Shown: positions 47,571-60,599, counted from the first letter of the stretch. The stretch is DNA of 64,000 nucleotides from Marisa cornuarietis (GCA_004794655.1 SMMW01000627.1:930001-994000); one strand, 5' to 3'. Notes: generated by a model not told the origin, from the letters alone. Numbers and translations: made by a program.

Positions 47571-47573
47571 AGA

Positions 47574-47638
47574 AGTTATAGAATGCAATCTATAAATATA
47601 GATTTCAAATGTATAGCTAGAATGCATTCTATAGCTAA
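47574..47638. repeat. Decayed outlying units of the palindromic minisatellite
   Basis: Phrases ATAGAATGCAATCTAT and AGAATGCATTCTATAGCT are relatives of the 20-bp unit at 47735-47874. About 96 bp of unrelated sequence separates the two parts. Confidence 0.7.
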
Positions 47639-47734
47639 AGAATTGAAATGTATATAAAATGAATTGGATAGCAACTTCTGAGTATAATATAAATGAAACA
47701 CTTCGGTTTTTACCGAGTTTTTCTCTCTCTAGCT

Positions 47735-47874
47735 ATACATTGCAATATATAATTATACATTGCAATGTATAGTTATAGAATCCAATCTATAATTATAAAA
47801 TGCAATCTATAAGTATAAAATGCAATGTATAGCTATACATTGCATTCTATAATTATACATTGCAATGTATAGCT
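47735..47874. repeat. 20-bp minisatellite of palindromes, 7 units
   Basis: Seven contiguous 20-bp units fill exactly 140 bp. Two (47755-47774 and 47855-47874) contain the perfect 16-bp palindrome ATACATTGCAATGTAT; the others are variants such as ATAGAATCCAATCTAT. A decayed stretch of related units lies at 47574-47638. Confidence 0.93.
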
Positions 47875-47879
47875 AGAAA

Positions 47880-50070
47880 TAGCAAATTTGAGAAAATTCC
47901 CCTCTTGGCGCCCCATACCCCAACAACAGAGGCCGGAGTGATGGTGGGGGAGGTTTCGCCACGGCGTCTGCGGAGCGGAAAAGGAGGCCATCGAGACCTG
48001 TCACGGGGCGGTGTCCGTTACAACCAGGCCACTTCAATCGATCTCGGCATACAATGTCATGACATTTCTTTCACCTGAAAAGGAATGCGGCAAGGAAGGC
48101 TGTCACGCCAATCCGCGGTGGATGAAATAAATACTAGCCGATTCCTCTCCCCCACCCCAGCAGCGCTGGCGTGTGTGTGTATGTCAGCGACAGGTTGCAC
48201 AAATCTTTATGATACTCTATTCATGACTTCTATTTATCTTTTCAGGTGCGACAACAGGTTCCACAAACCTTCGGCATACGGTGTACAGGTTATTTTCCGG
48301 GGTAAGACTTTTGGTATACTGGTTTATTTTCGTGTATCTCCCCCCCCCCCTCACACACACATATCCCCAGACCGCCATGTTGTCGGCGACCTGGAAAAGC
48401 ATGTGATGTCAGTCACAGCACTACCTGCACCACTCCCGTTCCTCTCCAGCGGCGGCAGCACTCGTCCCGTGACGTCAAGGCAGCGCCAACCATGCGTGGC
48501 GACGTCCGGCAAAGTTGGAGACTTGAGGACTCCAGCCTTCCGGTCAGGTGGGATGCTGGGGAACGCTTAGCTATCTCCCCCGCCGGCATAACAAGTCCAA
48601 GCGCCAGCTCCACAGTATACGTATCGAGAAGAGCGTCGAAAAGGGGAGAAAGGACCAGAAACAAGAAGCTGGTGACTGCTACTGAAAGGACGTCATCACA
48701 CATCGTCCACTGGCAGATGAACTGCTCATGAAATGTAAGCACTTATTATGTGCGTACTTAGTCATCATCAACTGTTTACAGACAACAGACTCTTCACCTA
48801 CAGTGTGGACCATACGACCAGATAACACATTGTTCAAGCCATCCCCACCCACGACGTTCTGTGGCAATTCCCAAAGCCAAAGTGGGGTGGACTAAGCAAA
48901 GTTGTAAGTATTGGGTATTTGCGGGCTGTCACCATACAATACGACTAAGCAGGGAAGTGGGAGTGAAAAGTGTTCAGACACTTAGTGCCTGCGAGTGATG
49001 CCACCCCGACCCGCTGGACAGATGGCGTTACTGCCCCTCCCCCCAGCACTCCGCAACTCTCTCGCTGTTTCGCTGGAAATGGGGGCCTCTGCCGTTGCTA
49101 GGCATGCACCCGTTTCTCCCTCCTCCAAGTAAGGAATCATGTGATCCCCAGCGGCCACTGTGGATGAGGAGCACGACCCCCCCCCCCGCTCCCTGGCTCT
49201 CAACAGAGCCAAAGTGATTTTTAGCTGTCTCTGACCTCTCGCTGAGGGGGTCATCGATTACGTGTCAGGAAATCTGGGTCTTCTTTGTTCCTCCCCGCTT
49301 CTGCGCTCACCCCGCCTCCTCAACCCACCCCCCGCCCTGCCCCGAACGCAGGCTTGAGCTGTGCTCCATGCTGCATATCACTAGAGACGGCCATCGTGAC
49401 AAACATTGCTCCTGTCTCACGCACACACACACACACACGAGCTAGAGACTACCAACACAAGGCTGCTCAAGACTGCTCCTCCCAACACAGCTACTGGACA
49501 CATCACTGCCAACAAAACGCCACTGGAGACAACTGCTCTTGCCAGTGAAACAAAAGATGCTGGCACTAGCAAAGTATAGCTAACGTTGAAGTGTTTACAA
49601 ATGTGTTTTACATAGGTAGAAAGTTCAGATGACCGTTACACCGTCGCTTCATGCTGAATGCTCGAACCTGTAAAGTGCCATTCCTCCTCCCAGCGATCGA
49701 CGATGAGCCGCCAAAGAAGCTCACCAGTCACTACGTATCAGTTTTTGTGTGTGTGTGTGTGTTGGCTCATGCTGCCCACGCCATCTGTTGCTCAAGTAAA
49801 TACTTGTTTGCCTGCCCCATTGACAGCGACGGGACCTTGATCTCAACCCTGACGTGGATCAATGTACTATCATTTAGTGGATATGTCCTGGCTTCAAAAT
49901 GCCCAAGTGAGGTTGAAGGGGTGGGGCGACTACAGCCAGCTGTATAATAGTTACCAAACATGAATGCAATCTTGAAGCGTTACATGAGCAGAAACAAAAC
50001 TGTAAGTGACGAGTGTCTAATCTCTCTCTGTACTAGTCACACATGGTATTTAGACCACCACAAGCCTGAC
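47880..50070. other. No gene supported
   Basis: The stretch is CpG-rich with microsatellites (CA at 49420-49437, TG at 49746-49761). Open frames on both strands overlap and lack homology. Confidence 0.45.
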
Positions 50071-50078
50071 TGCCGTAG

Positions 50079-50340
50079 AGGTATGTAGCCAGAGATCGAT
50101 ACCCACTCCACCACACACTTCCATCAGGCCGCGAGCCTGACTTCCGTACAGCATCAGAGGTATGTAGCCAAAGATCGATTACTACTCCCCCCCCCCACAC
50201 ACTTCCATCAGAGGTATGTAGCCAGAGATCGATACCTACTCCCCCACACACACTTCCATCAGAGGTATGTAGCCAGAGATCGATACCTACTCCCCCACAC
50301 ACACTTCCATCAGAGGTATGTAGCCAGAGATCGATACCCT
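50079..50340. repeat. Minisatellite, unit about 56 bp, 5 copies
   Basis: The unit is CATCAGAGGTATGTAGCCAG, then AGATCGATACCTACTCC, then CACACACACTTC. The first copies are longer and more divergent; the last three are nearly identical. Confidence 0.93.
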
Positions 50341-50929
50341 TCTTTCATCAGATCATGCTGTAGCTGTCTCACAGCTTTCCTGGCAGGAGTCGACGGTACA
50401 GAACAGGAACTGTGTTTTATGTTCCGACACGGAACCTAAACGCTTCTCTCCCAGCACGATCTTGCCTTGGCATCTTCCTCAAAGCTCCGCCCCCCCCTCC
50501 TTCACACACACACACACAGAGTTTTCTCGTAACTGGTGGTATTCAGTCCAAGGCCATCCTTCGCAACAACTGGAATCCCACCTCAAACGCCTCCGCATCT
50601 GGCGAAAGATCATCTCCGATTACGATCAGGTGTTCTTGTCACACACAGACGCAATATCTACATCAGCAGCTCAATATTAGCCCTCACCACGCAGTTTTGT
50701 TTTTTAACCCATCGAAGTGTTTAAGAGTTACTATAAAATGAATGTTTGAAACAGCGCTACCGTTAACATTCTTGAAGCCTTACATGGACAGAAACAAAAT
50801 CTGTGGTGACGTGTAACTGGTACTTTCTGTCCCTCACACACTCACACATCAGTCTGACAAGCAGCCATAAAGAATATCAACAATATGAGTAGACACCTTT
50901 TTTAAGCTTTTCGATGCTACAGTACAACC

Positions 50930-51660
50930 AGCTCTTCTATCTGCATCCGAAGTATGGGAACTCCTCCATGATAATAGCCCTGTCGAAAAAGTACATCTGT
51001 ACGAGTGTAAGAAGTTTCTGAATGTTTCAATCCATCAGATATATACGGGGAACTTGGACGGTATCCACTCCTGGTCAATTGAGAACAATCAATTTCTGGG
51101 TCCATATTGACAAAAATGTCCATGGACCGTGTACCTAAACAAGCGTATCAATTATTATTTAATCTTGATGCGCAAGGCAAAACAAACTGGGTAACAAAAG
51201 TGAGAATAGCCTTAAGATCTTTGGGTTTTAGATGTCCCTTCGCAAACATGGGATGCGAACATGAGGCAGAGTGGACGATTCCAGCTACACCGATTCGGAT
51301 TGCATAAATCCACTCTCGTGCCAGATGTATTTTGATTATGTAAAAGACCAGGCACGCTTTTATACGCTTCCGTCTAGCAGTGAGTGATATGTGTGTGATA
51401 CAAAAATCGTTTTGTACACGATACGACAGAAAATACATGTAAATGTCTTTTCTGCATAAATTTTATAGAGGATGAAAGCTCATGTTCTTTTATATTGTCT
51501 TAGATATGTAGATTTTCGTCCAGAGATTCTGAAACATGTCACCCCACACAACGAAGAACTTTTATCGATATCTTGTTCAAGTCATGTGATAGTGCAGGAA
51601 GAACAAGACAACTAGCATGGCTTATTCACAAATGTTTTAAGATAAGAAAGGTGACAAGCG
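50930..51660 (+). mobile_element. Non-LTR retrotransposon 3'-end relic, frameshifted
   Basis: Plus-strand frames give ALLSASEVWE, then KVHLYECKKFLNVSIH, then RVPKQAYQLLFNL and GKTNWVTKVRIAL, and further on HAFIRFRLAVSD and LLYCLRYVDFRPEILKHV. This is the order found at the C-terminus of mollusc and fish LINE ORF2 proteins. Several stops and frame changes interrupt it. It is a different family from the fragment at 46650. Confidence 0.75.
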
Positions 51661-51850
51661 AACTTCCTTTATGTGAAGTATGATTGATAACCATTGTCCA
51701 TGTATGCAGATGTTGCTATGAATGTCAAATGTGTTTTGAATCATGATATCGAAATTAGGGAGTGGACATAGTGTGTGCTACATATTGTTTGTATGTATAT
51801 ATATGTAGGATAGCGATGAGAGGGGTATGAATGGATAGGTGACTGAATGA
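51661..51850 (+). mobile_element. Probable 3' UTR of the LINE relic
   Basis: The sequence after the last coding match is TG- and TAT-rich (TATGTATATATATGTAGG). It follows the LINE relic directly and has no other assignment. Confidence 0.35.
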
Positions 51851-52111
51851 GTGAGAGAAAGGCTATTTTTATGCTCATCCTGTAAATGTGACAATGGCTG
51901 ATATTTGAGTTCGAGTTTTTTTTTCTCTCTCTCACACACACTTTCTCTCTCAGAAACAGACGCTTTTCTCCCCCCCCCACACCCTCCTCTGGCTCTCTCT
52001 GCGGGCACACACAGAGAAGCGTCTGAGGTAATTCCAGCTGTTGCGAAGGAAAACCTAGGGCTACATGCCATATGTCGCATACAAAGACCATTTTTCAGGT
52101 CGAGGCGAGGG

Positions 52112-52268
52112 GATGTGTGCTTTACGCCGAGCCAGCAACTAAAGCTATATCATGGCAAGGCACCCAGCCTTGTCAACAGATGCCGCATGCAGAGAAAGAA
52201 CAGCGTGCCCGAGAGGAGATCTGAACCCAGGACAGCCAACCTTCACTGTTTTGGTGACAAGCGCTAAC
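52112..52268 (-). mobile_element. tRNA-derived SINE (copy 3)
   Basis: On the minus strand it reads TTAGCGCTTGTCACC, then GGGTTCAGATCTC (B box), then the shared body and the end GTTGCTGGCTCGGCGTAAAG. It resembles copy 2 along most of its length, with a truncated head. Confidence 0.8.
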
Positions 52269-54890
52269 ATGCGAGGTCGAGGGCAAGGTGGACTGAGGAA
52301 GAACTGGCTGGCGAATGCGAAGGAGTGGAGTGGTCGTTCAGGACCTGCAAAACCACCGCTCAAGACAAAGCTAAGTGGTGAGCTCTCAGTTGCTGTGTCT
52401 ATTTGTTGCCACCGATACTAGTACGGGCCAACAAGCACTGCCTTCAATGGTGACAAGACAAAGGACTGAAAATGGGTTTCCCCCACAGCTACAGACATGG
52501 GTGGTCATTCTGATTGAAGAAGCAGGCGATGGCCAGGCATCAAACATTGAGGATAGAAGGACTGCTAGGCATCACGTGACCCTGAGGGACAACGCACAGA
52601 CCGCCGCCGTTCTTGCAAGGTCACTGACGAATGTTGTCAATGATAACAATCTCAACACTCAGTGTCGTCAATGATAACATTCAGCACTGAGACAAGTTAC
52701 TGACCTCGATCTCTTGTGCAAAACGACATTCATGAAACGAATAACTTGACATGTCACAACAATCTGAAAAAAAGATGTACCGGCATCGACAGATTTCAAG
52801 ATGTGCTTGCCAAGGCGGGTTTATGTTGAAGCTAGAATCATTCGAGCCAGCCCTCCCCACCCTCCATCCCCAACGGCAAGAGATAAATGAACGCTTCTGT
52901 ACTTCGTTTCTCTCTACCCCCCCCCCACCCTGCCACAGTCGGGTGTACGGCGAGCACGCACCTATCAGCGCCCTCTGGAGACCAGCGTGCACGTGACGCC
53001 GCTGCTGCACGCTGCAGCTGACACCGGCACCCGATGTCCACAGCACGGCCACAAGATTCCGCTCAGCACCTGCTACAATAACAACAACACGCACACACGT
53101 CCTCGCCCTTACCTGTCGTCGTACGTTGACACCAGTGCTGCAGGACGCAAGGCTCCCTGATTTATGAAGCCATTAAAAACGGTGGAGGTTGGAGGTCACG
53201 TTTACCTGTGACACCATTTCCGTCCACTGATGATGCTAAGCTGCGGCGACCAAGTTCTGCCAGCAGCTCTTGTGTTGACGGCAGACGACAGCGGTGACCC
53301 GAGTTACAGCAGACGACAGCGGAGACTTGAATTACAGCTGATGGACAGCGTACGGTACATAGGAAGGTGGGTCGCTGAACTACAAGCCAGCCTCAGGCAA
53401 TGATGACAAACCAGAGGACGCACGGACAAACACTTCCCCTCCCGAGGACAAAGGTCACCACACAAGCTCCTTAATGTGCTGCGCTGCTAGATGGCCGCCA
53501 TGCACGTTGTGTTCCACTACCTGTCCCTATAATCCCTGATGCCAGCACAGATGAAATCTCCTGACGTTTGGCCGCCGGGGAAGTAAACCGACTCACCACC
53601 ACCACCACCACCGTCTATAAACGTCTCAAGTTCTGTCTGAAGCCCTTAGAGGTTGTCAGGAAATGAGTCGCCTAAGGACAGGTGTCGTCTGTATCGGTGT
53701 GGAGTTTCTTTTCAAATAAATATGTGCATCGACAAAACTCTAGTTTAAAAGATATTTGGGGTAAAATGAGCCAGTAGACTCCTTACAAGCAAACAAAAGC
53801 TGATTGCAAGTCTACAAGTGAAATGCGAAAAGGTCAACAAGATGTTTATATAAAGAAAGCCGTCTGCTCCTTCAGTTTTTCCGGGAGGAGATAAATAGTT
53901 TAAATGGTGTTTTGCTAAGTAACCGACACCAATATTGCAGATGAAAGGGCCAGAACCGAGTTTTTTCAACACTTTGCTACTTCCAAGTTGTCGATGCGTG
54001 ACCTCACTCTCTTTAGCTTCCAACTTTCTGTTCAGCCTCAGCAGCGCCTGAAGTGAGGTCCCCCGTGAAAGACAACGCGACATGGTTTGCCATTGTGTTC
54101 GCCACACGCTCCCACTTGGGGCCACCACACTCCTGCCTGAAGGCGGGCCGCAAGCAGCAGCACCCGCGTCAAGCCATCTGTCAACATCGGCGGGGCCGAG
54201 GGAAAGAAACTGGTGCCCCCCGTGTCCACAGGCCGGCTTGGTGTCGCCGTCAAACTTGTACCGTCCGACATCACTCGCCCCCGCGTCGTCGTCCTGCTTC
54301 TCACAGCGCCACACCTCTTACGGCCACCGGGAGCTGGCGCTGGTGAGCCTCGTCCTTCAGTTCGCTCCTTGGTCCATCGCGACACATACACACCAAGACT
54401 GAGGCACCACCACCACCACCACCACCATCACCGCCACCAGTCATGCACACTTGCTCCGGCTGCTGGGGTCCACGAAACGCCTCCCCTCGCCCGTCACCAC
54501 CAGGCACCAACTGGCGGGCCCGTCCACCAGCTCCTTCCCCACGCCTTGCTCCAGCTCCCTCCTAGCCCCACGTTCGCATGTAACGTACGCACACAGCCCC
54601 CACCCTCCCTTCTGGCTTTTCTCTTGCTCGAATCCACTGCGGCTATGCAGCAGACGCTGTGAGCGGGTTTCCAATAGCAGCAGCCGGTTGTAGCCATGTT
54701 TTGAATTGAGAGCCAGGCTTGGGATAGAAGCTGGAGGCTGCATTGATCAGCGGACGGGATGGGGGTTGGGGGGGGGAGGGGAAGAGATGCAACGGCGTGC
54801 TTCCCCCTTTCCCCTTTACTGATGTTTCTGGGGACGCGCGACAAGTCACGTGCTTCCGAGGCACGCCCATCACACGTGCTCTACACACTA
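52269..54890. other. No gene supported; CpG-rich, with CAC triplet repeat
   Basis: A CAC triplet repeat lies at about 54405-54428. G- and C-runs are common. The 189-codon minus-strand frame at 53745-54314 resembles nothing known and overlaps competing frames. Confidence 0.45.
54759..54783 (+). other. G-quadruplex-prone G-run
   Basis: G-runs GGG, GGGGG, ten G and GGGG lie within 25 bases, 60 bases from an E-box and CRE cluster. Confidence 0.5.
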
Positions 54891-54965
54891 CTCTGACGTC
54901 ACGATCACATCTCCACATGGCTCGTGACTGCCCGTGCGAGTCAAGACCTTTGGCCAGCCAATGAA
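54840..54965. promoter_or_regulatory. Candidate promoter: E-box, CRE and CCAAT cluster
   Basis: CACGTG at 54847-54852, a full CRE TGACGTCA at 54894-54901 and CCAAT at 54958-54962 lie within 120 bp in a CpG-rich block. It is upstream of the UTX exons on the minus strand and so could drive UTX. No transcript start is proven. Confidence 0.35.
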
Positions 54966-56199
54966 ATGCACTGCCCAGCGTGACAAGGTGTACACTATGT
55001 CATACGTCACCACGAGACACGCTTCTTTTAATTAGCAGACAAGACATACTGGGACAATTATCCACGCCGACCCTGCAGATATGTGTGAGAGAGAGAAAAG
55101 GAGAGATGAACGCCAGACTTTTGATTTCTTGCGTACCCTGTCCATTGTTACTGTTTGCCTTCCCCTATACGTTATGACATGGCCCTTCAAAAAAAAAAAA
55201 ACCTTGCCGGTGACGCACCTCTACGCATTTTCATTGACACTATTTAGCAAATTTTATATGTCAATCCTGATTCATCACCTAGTCTTTAATAACCTCTTAA
55301 TTCTCGGCCCTGCACACCTGAGAACTACACAGAGACGGACTTTGCGTCAAAAGAAAACAAGAAAGAAAGAAATGGCTCTCGTGTCAGGAAGACGCCAGGC
55401 GAATGCCGACTGCAAAGTCCACCCCTTCTATCGCACATGGACTAGTAAGGAGAAGATGAACCTCGGTCACGTCAGGGCGGAGTAGTGCAGGGCGGAGTGC
55501 GGAGAGGGAGAGAGAGATGGGCGGGGGGGGGGTAGTCAATCGATCGCACGGCAGTACGCACGTCTGCCTTGCGCACGCACTCGCTGCACTGGCAAGCAGC
55601 AATGTGCTCACCGCCCGCCCCGAATCCCTACTCCCCCGCCCCCTACCATCATCCCGGCCGCGGCATCTCAACGACTCCGCTGGCAGCCACGTTGCCGTAG
55701 CAGCAAGCAGCAAGTGCCGTGACGCATGCCTCGTCCTTTCAGCACATCTCGTGTATACAAGCCTTGGAAAAGAGGTTCTTGGTCACAAGGCAGCTGGGAG
55801 GACAGGCCGGATGCCCATGACGACCTTTTTGCCAAGGTCTAGCGCTGTGTGTGTCCCTTGCCATGTGCTAGCCTTCAACTTCACCAATGCCTACCTACTT
55901 CACGGCAGCTAACAGCAGCAGTCGCAAGTACTGCGGGCGAGAAGAGGGGAAGTACGCGTATGGATGGCATTTCCACGTGGATTGCTAGGTTACTGAGGGC
56001 TGTTCACCTTGCTCTTCTCTCGACAGCTCTCAGAGTAAAACACATGGCGCACGTGCGTGCACACACACACACGCTGGCTCTGCCTCTCAGACATACCAAC
56101 CCTCAATCCTTTAACTCGCACGCCGTTGACGGGTCATGGATTGTCAAAGTATCCACAATTTTTTGTAAAAAGCCAAATCAGGAAGCGATGAATATGAAG

Positions 56200-56395
56200 C
56201 TCGTAACCATTCTTTACGTCAAGACAATCAAGCCAGTAAACATTCTATGACATATAATGAAAATCAAGCCAATAACATTCTATACATGACAATGACAAGC
56301 AAGCCAGTAGCCATTCTTTAAACTGTAATGACAAGCAAGCCAGTAACAATTCTGTAAGCTATATTATCAGCCAACCAACCATTTTGTATGTTACA
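56200..56395. repeat. Minisatellite, unit about 45-55 bp, 4-5 copies
   Basis: AAGCCAGTAACCATTCT-type phrases recur with ATGACAA between them. Copies are decayed. Confidence 0.75.
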
Positions 56396-56779
56396 CTGCC
56401 CGTCAAGAAAACGATCTTGGAAATCTCATCAAAAGTTAAGATAGAAGAGATCTTTATGTAGTACACCGCGTAATAAACCAGACATGTACACAGAAACTTC
56501 GTAATTACTTATTATCAAATGTCAGTTTCACGTACATAAGACACGATACTAACAATTAAAAGCAGCTTCTCGACATCACGCGTCAAGATCGCGATAATAG
56601 CAACAAATGCACACTGATGTATACTTAAAACACCCTCTTGTATTCAGGAGACTGAGACACTATGCATGCGCTGTTCCACTCGAGTAACAAATAAAGTTAA
56701 GTGTAATTTCCTGCCAAAACATGCGCCATTATACATACATCCATCCACAATGTTCAGCGAGCACAACTCCATCTTCGAC

Positions 56780-56992
56780 TTTTGGTTGGTTGGTTGGTTT
56801 ATTTAGGAGGAAAGTGCTTCCACCTTGCGGGAGGGAGGGGGGAGAAAACCGGAGTACCCGAGGAAAACCCCCGGCGCCCAGCCCTGCGAACAGGTGTCAC
56901 ATACAGAGAGTGTCCCGAGACGAGATCTGAACCCAGAGCCGCTCACTGCAGTGGTGACAAGCGAGTGTTTTAACCACTACACTACCGGGGCT
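56780..56992 (-). mobile_element. tRNA-derived SINE (copy 4) with (AACC)n tail
   Basis: On the minus strand the A box TAGTGTAGTGGTTAA and the B box GGGTTCAGATCTCG are both clear. A body segment GGGTACTCCGGTTTTCTCC follows, a string I recall from other invertebrate SINEs. It ends in an AACC tetranucleotide tail at 56782-56799. It shares the head with copies 1-3 but has a different body. Confidence 0.82.
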
Positions 56993-57009
56993 CCTATCTT
57001 CGAGTCTTT

Positions 57010-60000
57010 ATAGTACATTGTACTACTGAGGCATGAGGAAGGCATGTGTGTCAGATAGGGTGCATGGAATAGAAGAGAGAGAGAGAGATCTTGAAAGTCA
57101 CCAATCGTCTCCATGGAGCGCTGTTATGGGCTGGACCTACAACCAATGAGGATATCCTCTTTGCGACAACTATGCACAGTCAGGTAGCGAAAACGGCTAG
57201 TAGCCTCATGATGGGTGAGGTCAGGGTAAGGACCGCTCGTGATACTGCTTTGATATGTCATCTGCTTTCTCTCGTAAAGGACCTGGCAGCGTCTGATGGG
57301 CCTGTTCAATCAATGCCTCTTGACCTACATCTAGAAATGCGGTGGCCTGCACCGACAGCAGACGTGGCGGAGTCGGGTCAGGACACGGTGGCCTAAATCG
57401 GCTCAACGTCCCGCCAGCTGCTAACGGGGAAAAGTGCTCAGGTCACATGTCCGCGGTGGGCTCAAGGTCACGTGACCAAGGTTTGCCCCGGCGGCTCAGC
57501 GAACGCTTCCCTCTCTCTCGCCAGGTGGACAGGGACCTGAATGTCCACTAGACATCGCAGAGCACAATCCCCACCATCAAGCACGCAGCCAGTATCTGCC
57601 GCCAACCATCATCCCCGCAACGATCAACTGTCAGAAATAACCGTGCCCACAACCAAGGTTTCTGAAAGCTGCCGCCACCACAAGCAACTTCATGCCGTAA
57701 ACGCGGTCACTAGTCATCACAAGCAGTTCCACACCAAGAACGGTGATGGCAGTCCAACTCAGCCCTTCACATCTGTTCCACTGTTTAGGTCTCAACATCA
57801 CGACTAGCAGAGATGTCCGCCCGCCTAGTACCAGACGCCCAGGGATTGCAGGTGCAATGGTAAACCCCAAAGGTACTGAGAAAATAGAGAAACCGTTTAA
57901 ACAGTTTTTTCTTATGCAGCAGTTTTCAGAATCGGCTTTAACAGAGAAATAATCCGTTTACAGGATCACACTCCGCAATGGAATAAGTTGTCTTGTGGTT
58001 TAGATTTCGTCTAAACTGTTGAAATTTTTTTTTAAGCTACACACTAAGTACAGTAGCTGGAGATAATATGGATGTTTATTGATCAATGTGATTGCATCTT
58101 TCAATTAAAAACTATTTTAAAACTATAATATAGGCCTACTCATGTACACTGCCATGCTATTTATTTGGCAATAATTATTTCCGTCAACCAGAATCAGAGC
58201 AGTTTTTCATTTTTGCTTTCCACTCTGCAATACATTAAGCAATGCTTCTTTCTCTGCCACCTTTTCTAATGCAAACGCCGACGAATGTGGTGTGTGACGA
58301 AAGTCAGACCTATAACAATTTTTATTTTATTTAAAACGATTCTAATGTAACTGTAATAGGGGATAGACAAGTCCTGTTGGAAGGAAACAAACGATTTTAG
58401 TGCTTAACCTACTTTACTAACTAGGTACTCTATAATTCAGTCCACGTGTCTGTACAAGCCTGCGGCGTGGTGGTCCAGTGTCCAGACAGCAGGGCGTCTG
58501 GTGTAGCCGCTGATCGATGTCTACCAGGCTGACGTCACACGATACCAGTATGAGCGCTATCCAGCCGTTTTAAGTCCCCCCCGCTAGCTTTTAATTTGCT
58601 TAGGTAGAACTTGGGTACTTTCATTTGCCTGGTTATCGCCAGCAGCTCAATTCCCCCAACTTTCATTTTTCTTATGTCTGTGCTTGTCAATCACCGCTAA
58701 TCCGAGGTTATAAACATACGGGTCATCTGCCAGTGATTCTGTTAAATATGCCTAAACATCAAGGAAATGAATGGACTGTCTTACCTGAATCATTAAACCT
58801 TAAAAAAAAAATTACTGATGAGAACGTATTTTAAAAATCTGTCCCCTCCCACCTCATGCGTGCACTCTTAGGAAAGAAGAAGAATAAAAAAAACCACCAG
58901 GAACTGTTCCTTCACCTATCTTTTGTTACCAGATTATTCAGAAAAAATTACGCTAAGGGTTCACGCGCTGCTCACCTGCCATTCTGTGTAAAAATATAGC
59001 AACAGGGAGGCTATTTCTGGGTTCTGGCGTGGCAGCTATGCTGCTAGGGAAGTGTACTGGTCGGGATGCATCCAGCAGGATGGTGGGGTGGCCAGACTAC
59101 AGAAATAGCAGCGGGTAGGTTAGCGAGGCTGCGGCCAACCAATGCGCTGCTCTGCACACGACACACTACATGCAGCGACCGGCAGTGACGTAATATCGTC
59201 TGCGCCAGCGGCTACGTGCCGTTGTGAATAGAGACGCAGGGAACAAATCAGCGAGCCCATCGATCCCTTAGGATGAGAACCTACAGCGCTGCTTCGACTG
59301 CGAAAAACAAACGACTAATGACGCCATTTGTTACACAGCAAGGACTCTGGTGACGCAGGCGGGAGACAAGGAAAACAAGTAGACAACAACACCACCAGTC
59401 ACCTGTTTTCATCAGCTTTTCCAATGCCACCGGAAGTGGACAAATTTGTTTTTTTTTCTCCCGCCTACTCTTGAACGTAAGTCTGGCAATAACAACCTTA
59501 TTATCACCTTGGGTACATTATATTGCCCAATGGGTTCAGGTGACAGCGAAACCCGATTAAAGTGTTTGTTTGGTTAAAAACTCCTGAAAGAGAGAGTAGC
59601 TTGAGTACTTTTGATTGCGTTGTCGTCTGAACATTTGTGGATGATCACGAAGAATAATACACATCCATCATCAAGCGCAGTAACGAGTTTCTGGGAAGGG
59701 AGTGCAGCATAGAAAGGGGTGAGGGTCAAGGCAGGGGGCATATAGGCAGAATTGTGTCTTTTTTGTTCCTTATTTCTTAAAGGGCTGCATTTGACTAATG
59801 TGAGTATTCACGTGGGGTTTTATGATGGTAGTGTCGACATTGTTCCAAACGCTCCGATGTCTGTGTTTAAGCTGTGAGGATGTGTCATTGTCGAAGTCAC
59901 TAGTGGCACTCAGTGAGACCGTGCGCCCATAAACAGTGAAGCAAATCCAGCACCCAAAGAACAGGCATTACAAGTGTCGTCTACCACGAGCTACAGCTTC

Positions 60001-60540
60001 ATTATTAACAAACAAACAAACAAAACCACGAAAAGCCTCCATCTTAACTGTGGGCCGCGAAAGTGGGAGCGGGATTACATTCTTCTCGACATCAAGCCTG
60101 TCGTATGCGCTGTGTTTATGTAATAACACTGCACTGCAACACGTCTTCTTCCGCCCATCAGCACCACTTTCGGTGCAGCTGATTAAACTAAGGCCCTGAC
60201 AGAACGGCTTAACACAGGTAATCTCTGTGGTGTACAGAACACCTGTCACACAACAGTACTGAGGTCACAGAATAACGACACAAACACTCGCGTCACAGAC
60301 CAGTTCGTCCCCTTACAGGTCTGCATTCTTACATTCTTCCACATTCAAGCATGTGTATCCTTCCTGCAGGCAGTGCATAACGACAAAGCTAGTCAGCCGG
60401 CTACCGGATGATGTAAAACCCCTGCTCCCCTCCCCCACTCTACCCGTTAAAAATATCCCCCCAAAATCCTCGGACACTCAGCAGCATGCATGGAAACATC
60501 CAAAAGAAGAAGCTAAGGTAACCTGAAAGGAACGTGAACT
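57010..60540. other. No gene supported
   Basis: 57.0-57.9 kb is GC-rich with overlapping open frames of no known type. 57.9-59.0 kb is AT-rich with no feature. An (ACAA)n tract lies at 60004-60022. Confidence 0.4.
59130..59200. promoter_or_regulatory. Candidate promoter: CCAAT and CRE-like cluster
   Basis: CCAAT at 59138-59142 and TGACGTAA at 59186-59193 lie in a short CpG-rich block between AT-rich flanks. It is a second candidate for the missing UTX start. Confidence 0.25.
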
Positions 60541-60545
60541 CTTAC

Positions 60546-60595
60546 CTTTCAAAGCAAGTGGATCAAACGGAAACCTAGTGGGATCATAAAAGAGG
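60546..60595 (-). CDS. Candidate orphan exon, LFYDPTRFPFDPLALK
   Basis: A 50-bp segment lies between a pyrimidine-rich acceptor (ccctgctccacag) and a consensus donor (AAAG|GTAAGA) on the minus strand. It encodes LFYDPTRFPFDPLALK with one extra base at each end. The peptide looks like a structured protein segment, but I do not recognise it. Its phase does not fit the missing UTX exons, so it would belong to another gene. Confidence 0.3.
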
Positions 60596-60599
60596 CTGT

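Noticed and set aside
53745..54314. 189-codon minus-strand frame
   Set aside because: Competing frames on both strands and no similarity to any family I know.
60546..60595. Assignment of the orphan exon to the missing UTX N-terminus
   Set aside because: Its 50-bp length and its phases (one base in, one base out) do not fit the frame needed before 34741, and the peptide is not TPR-like.
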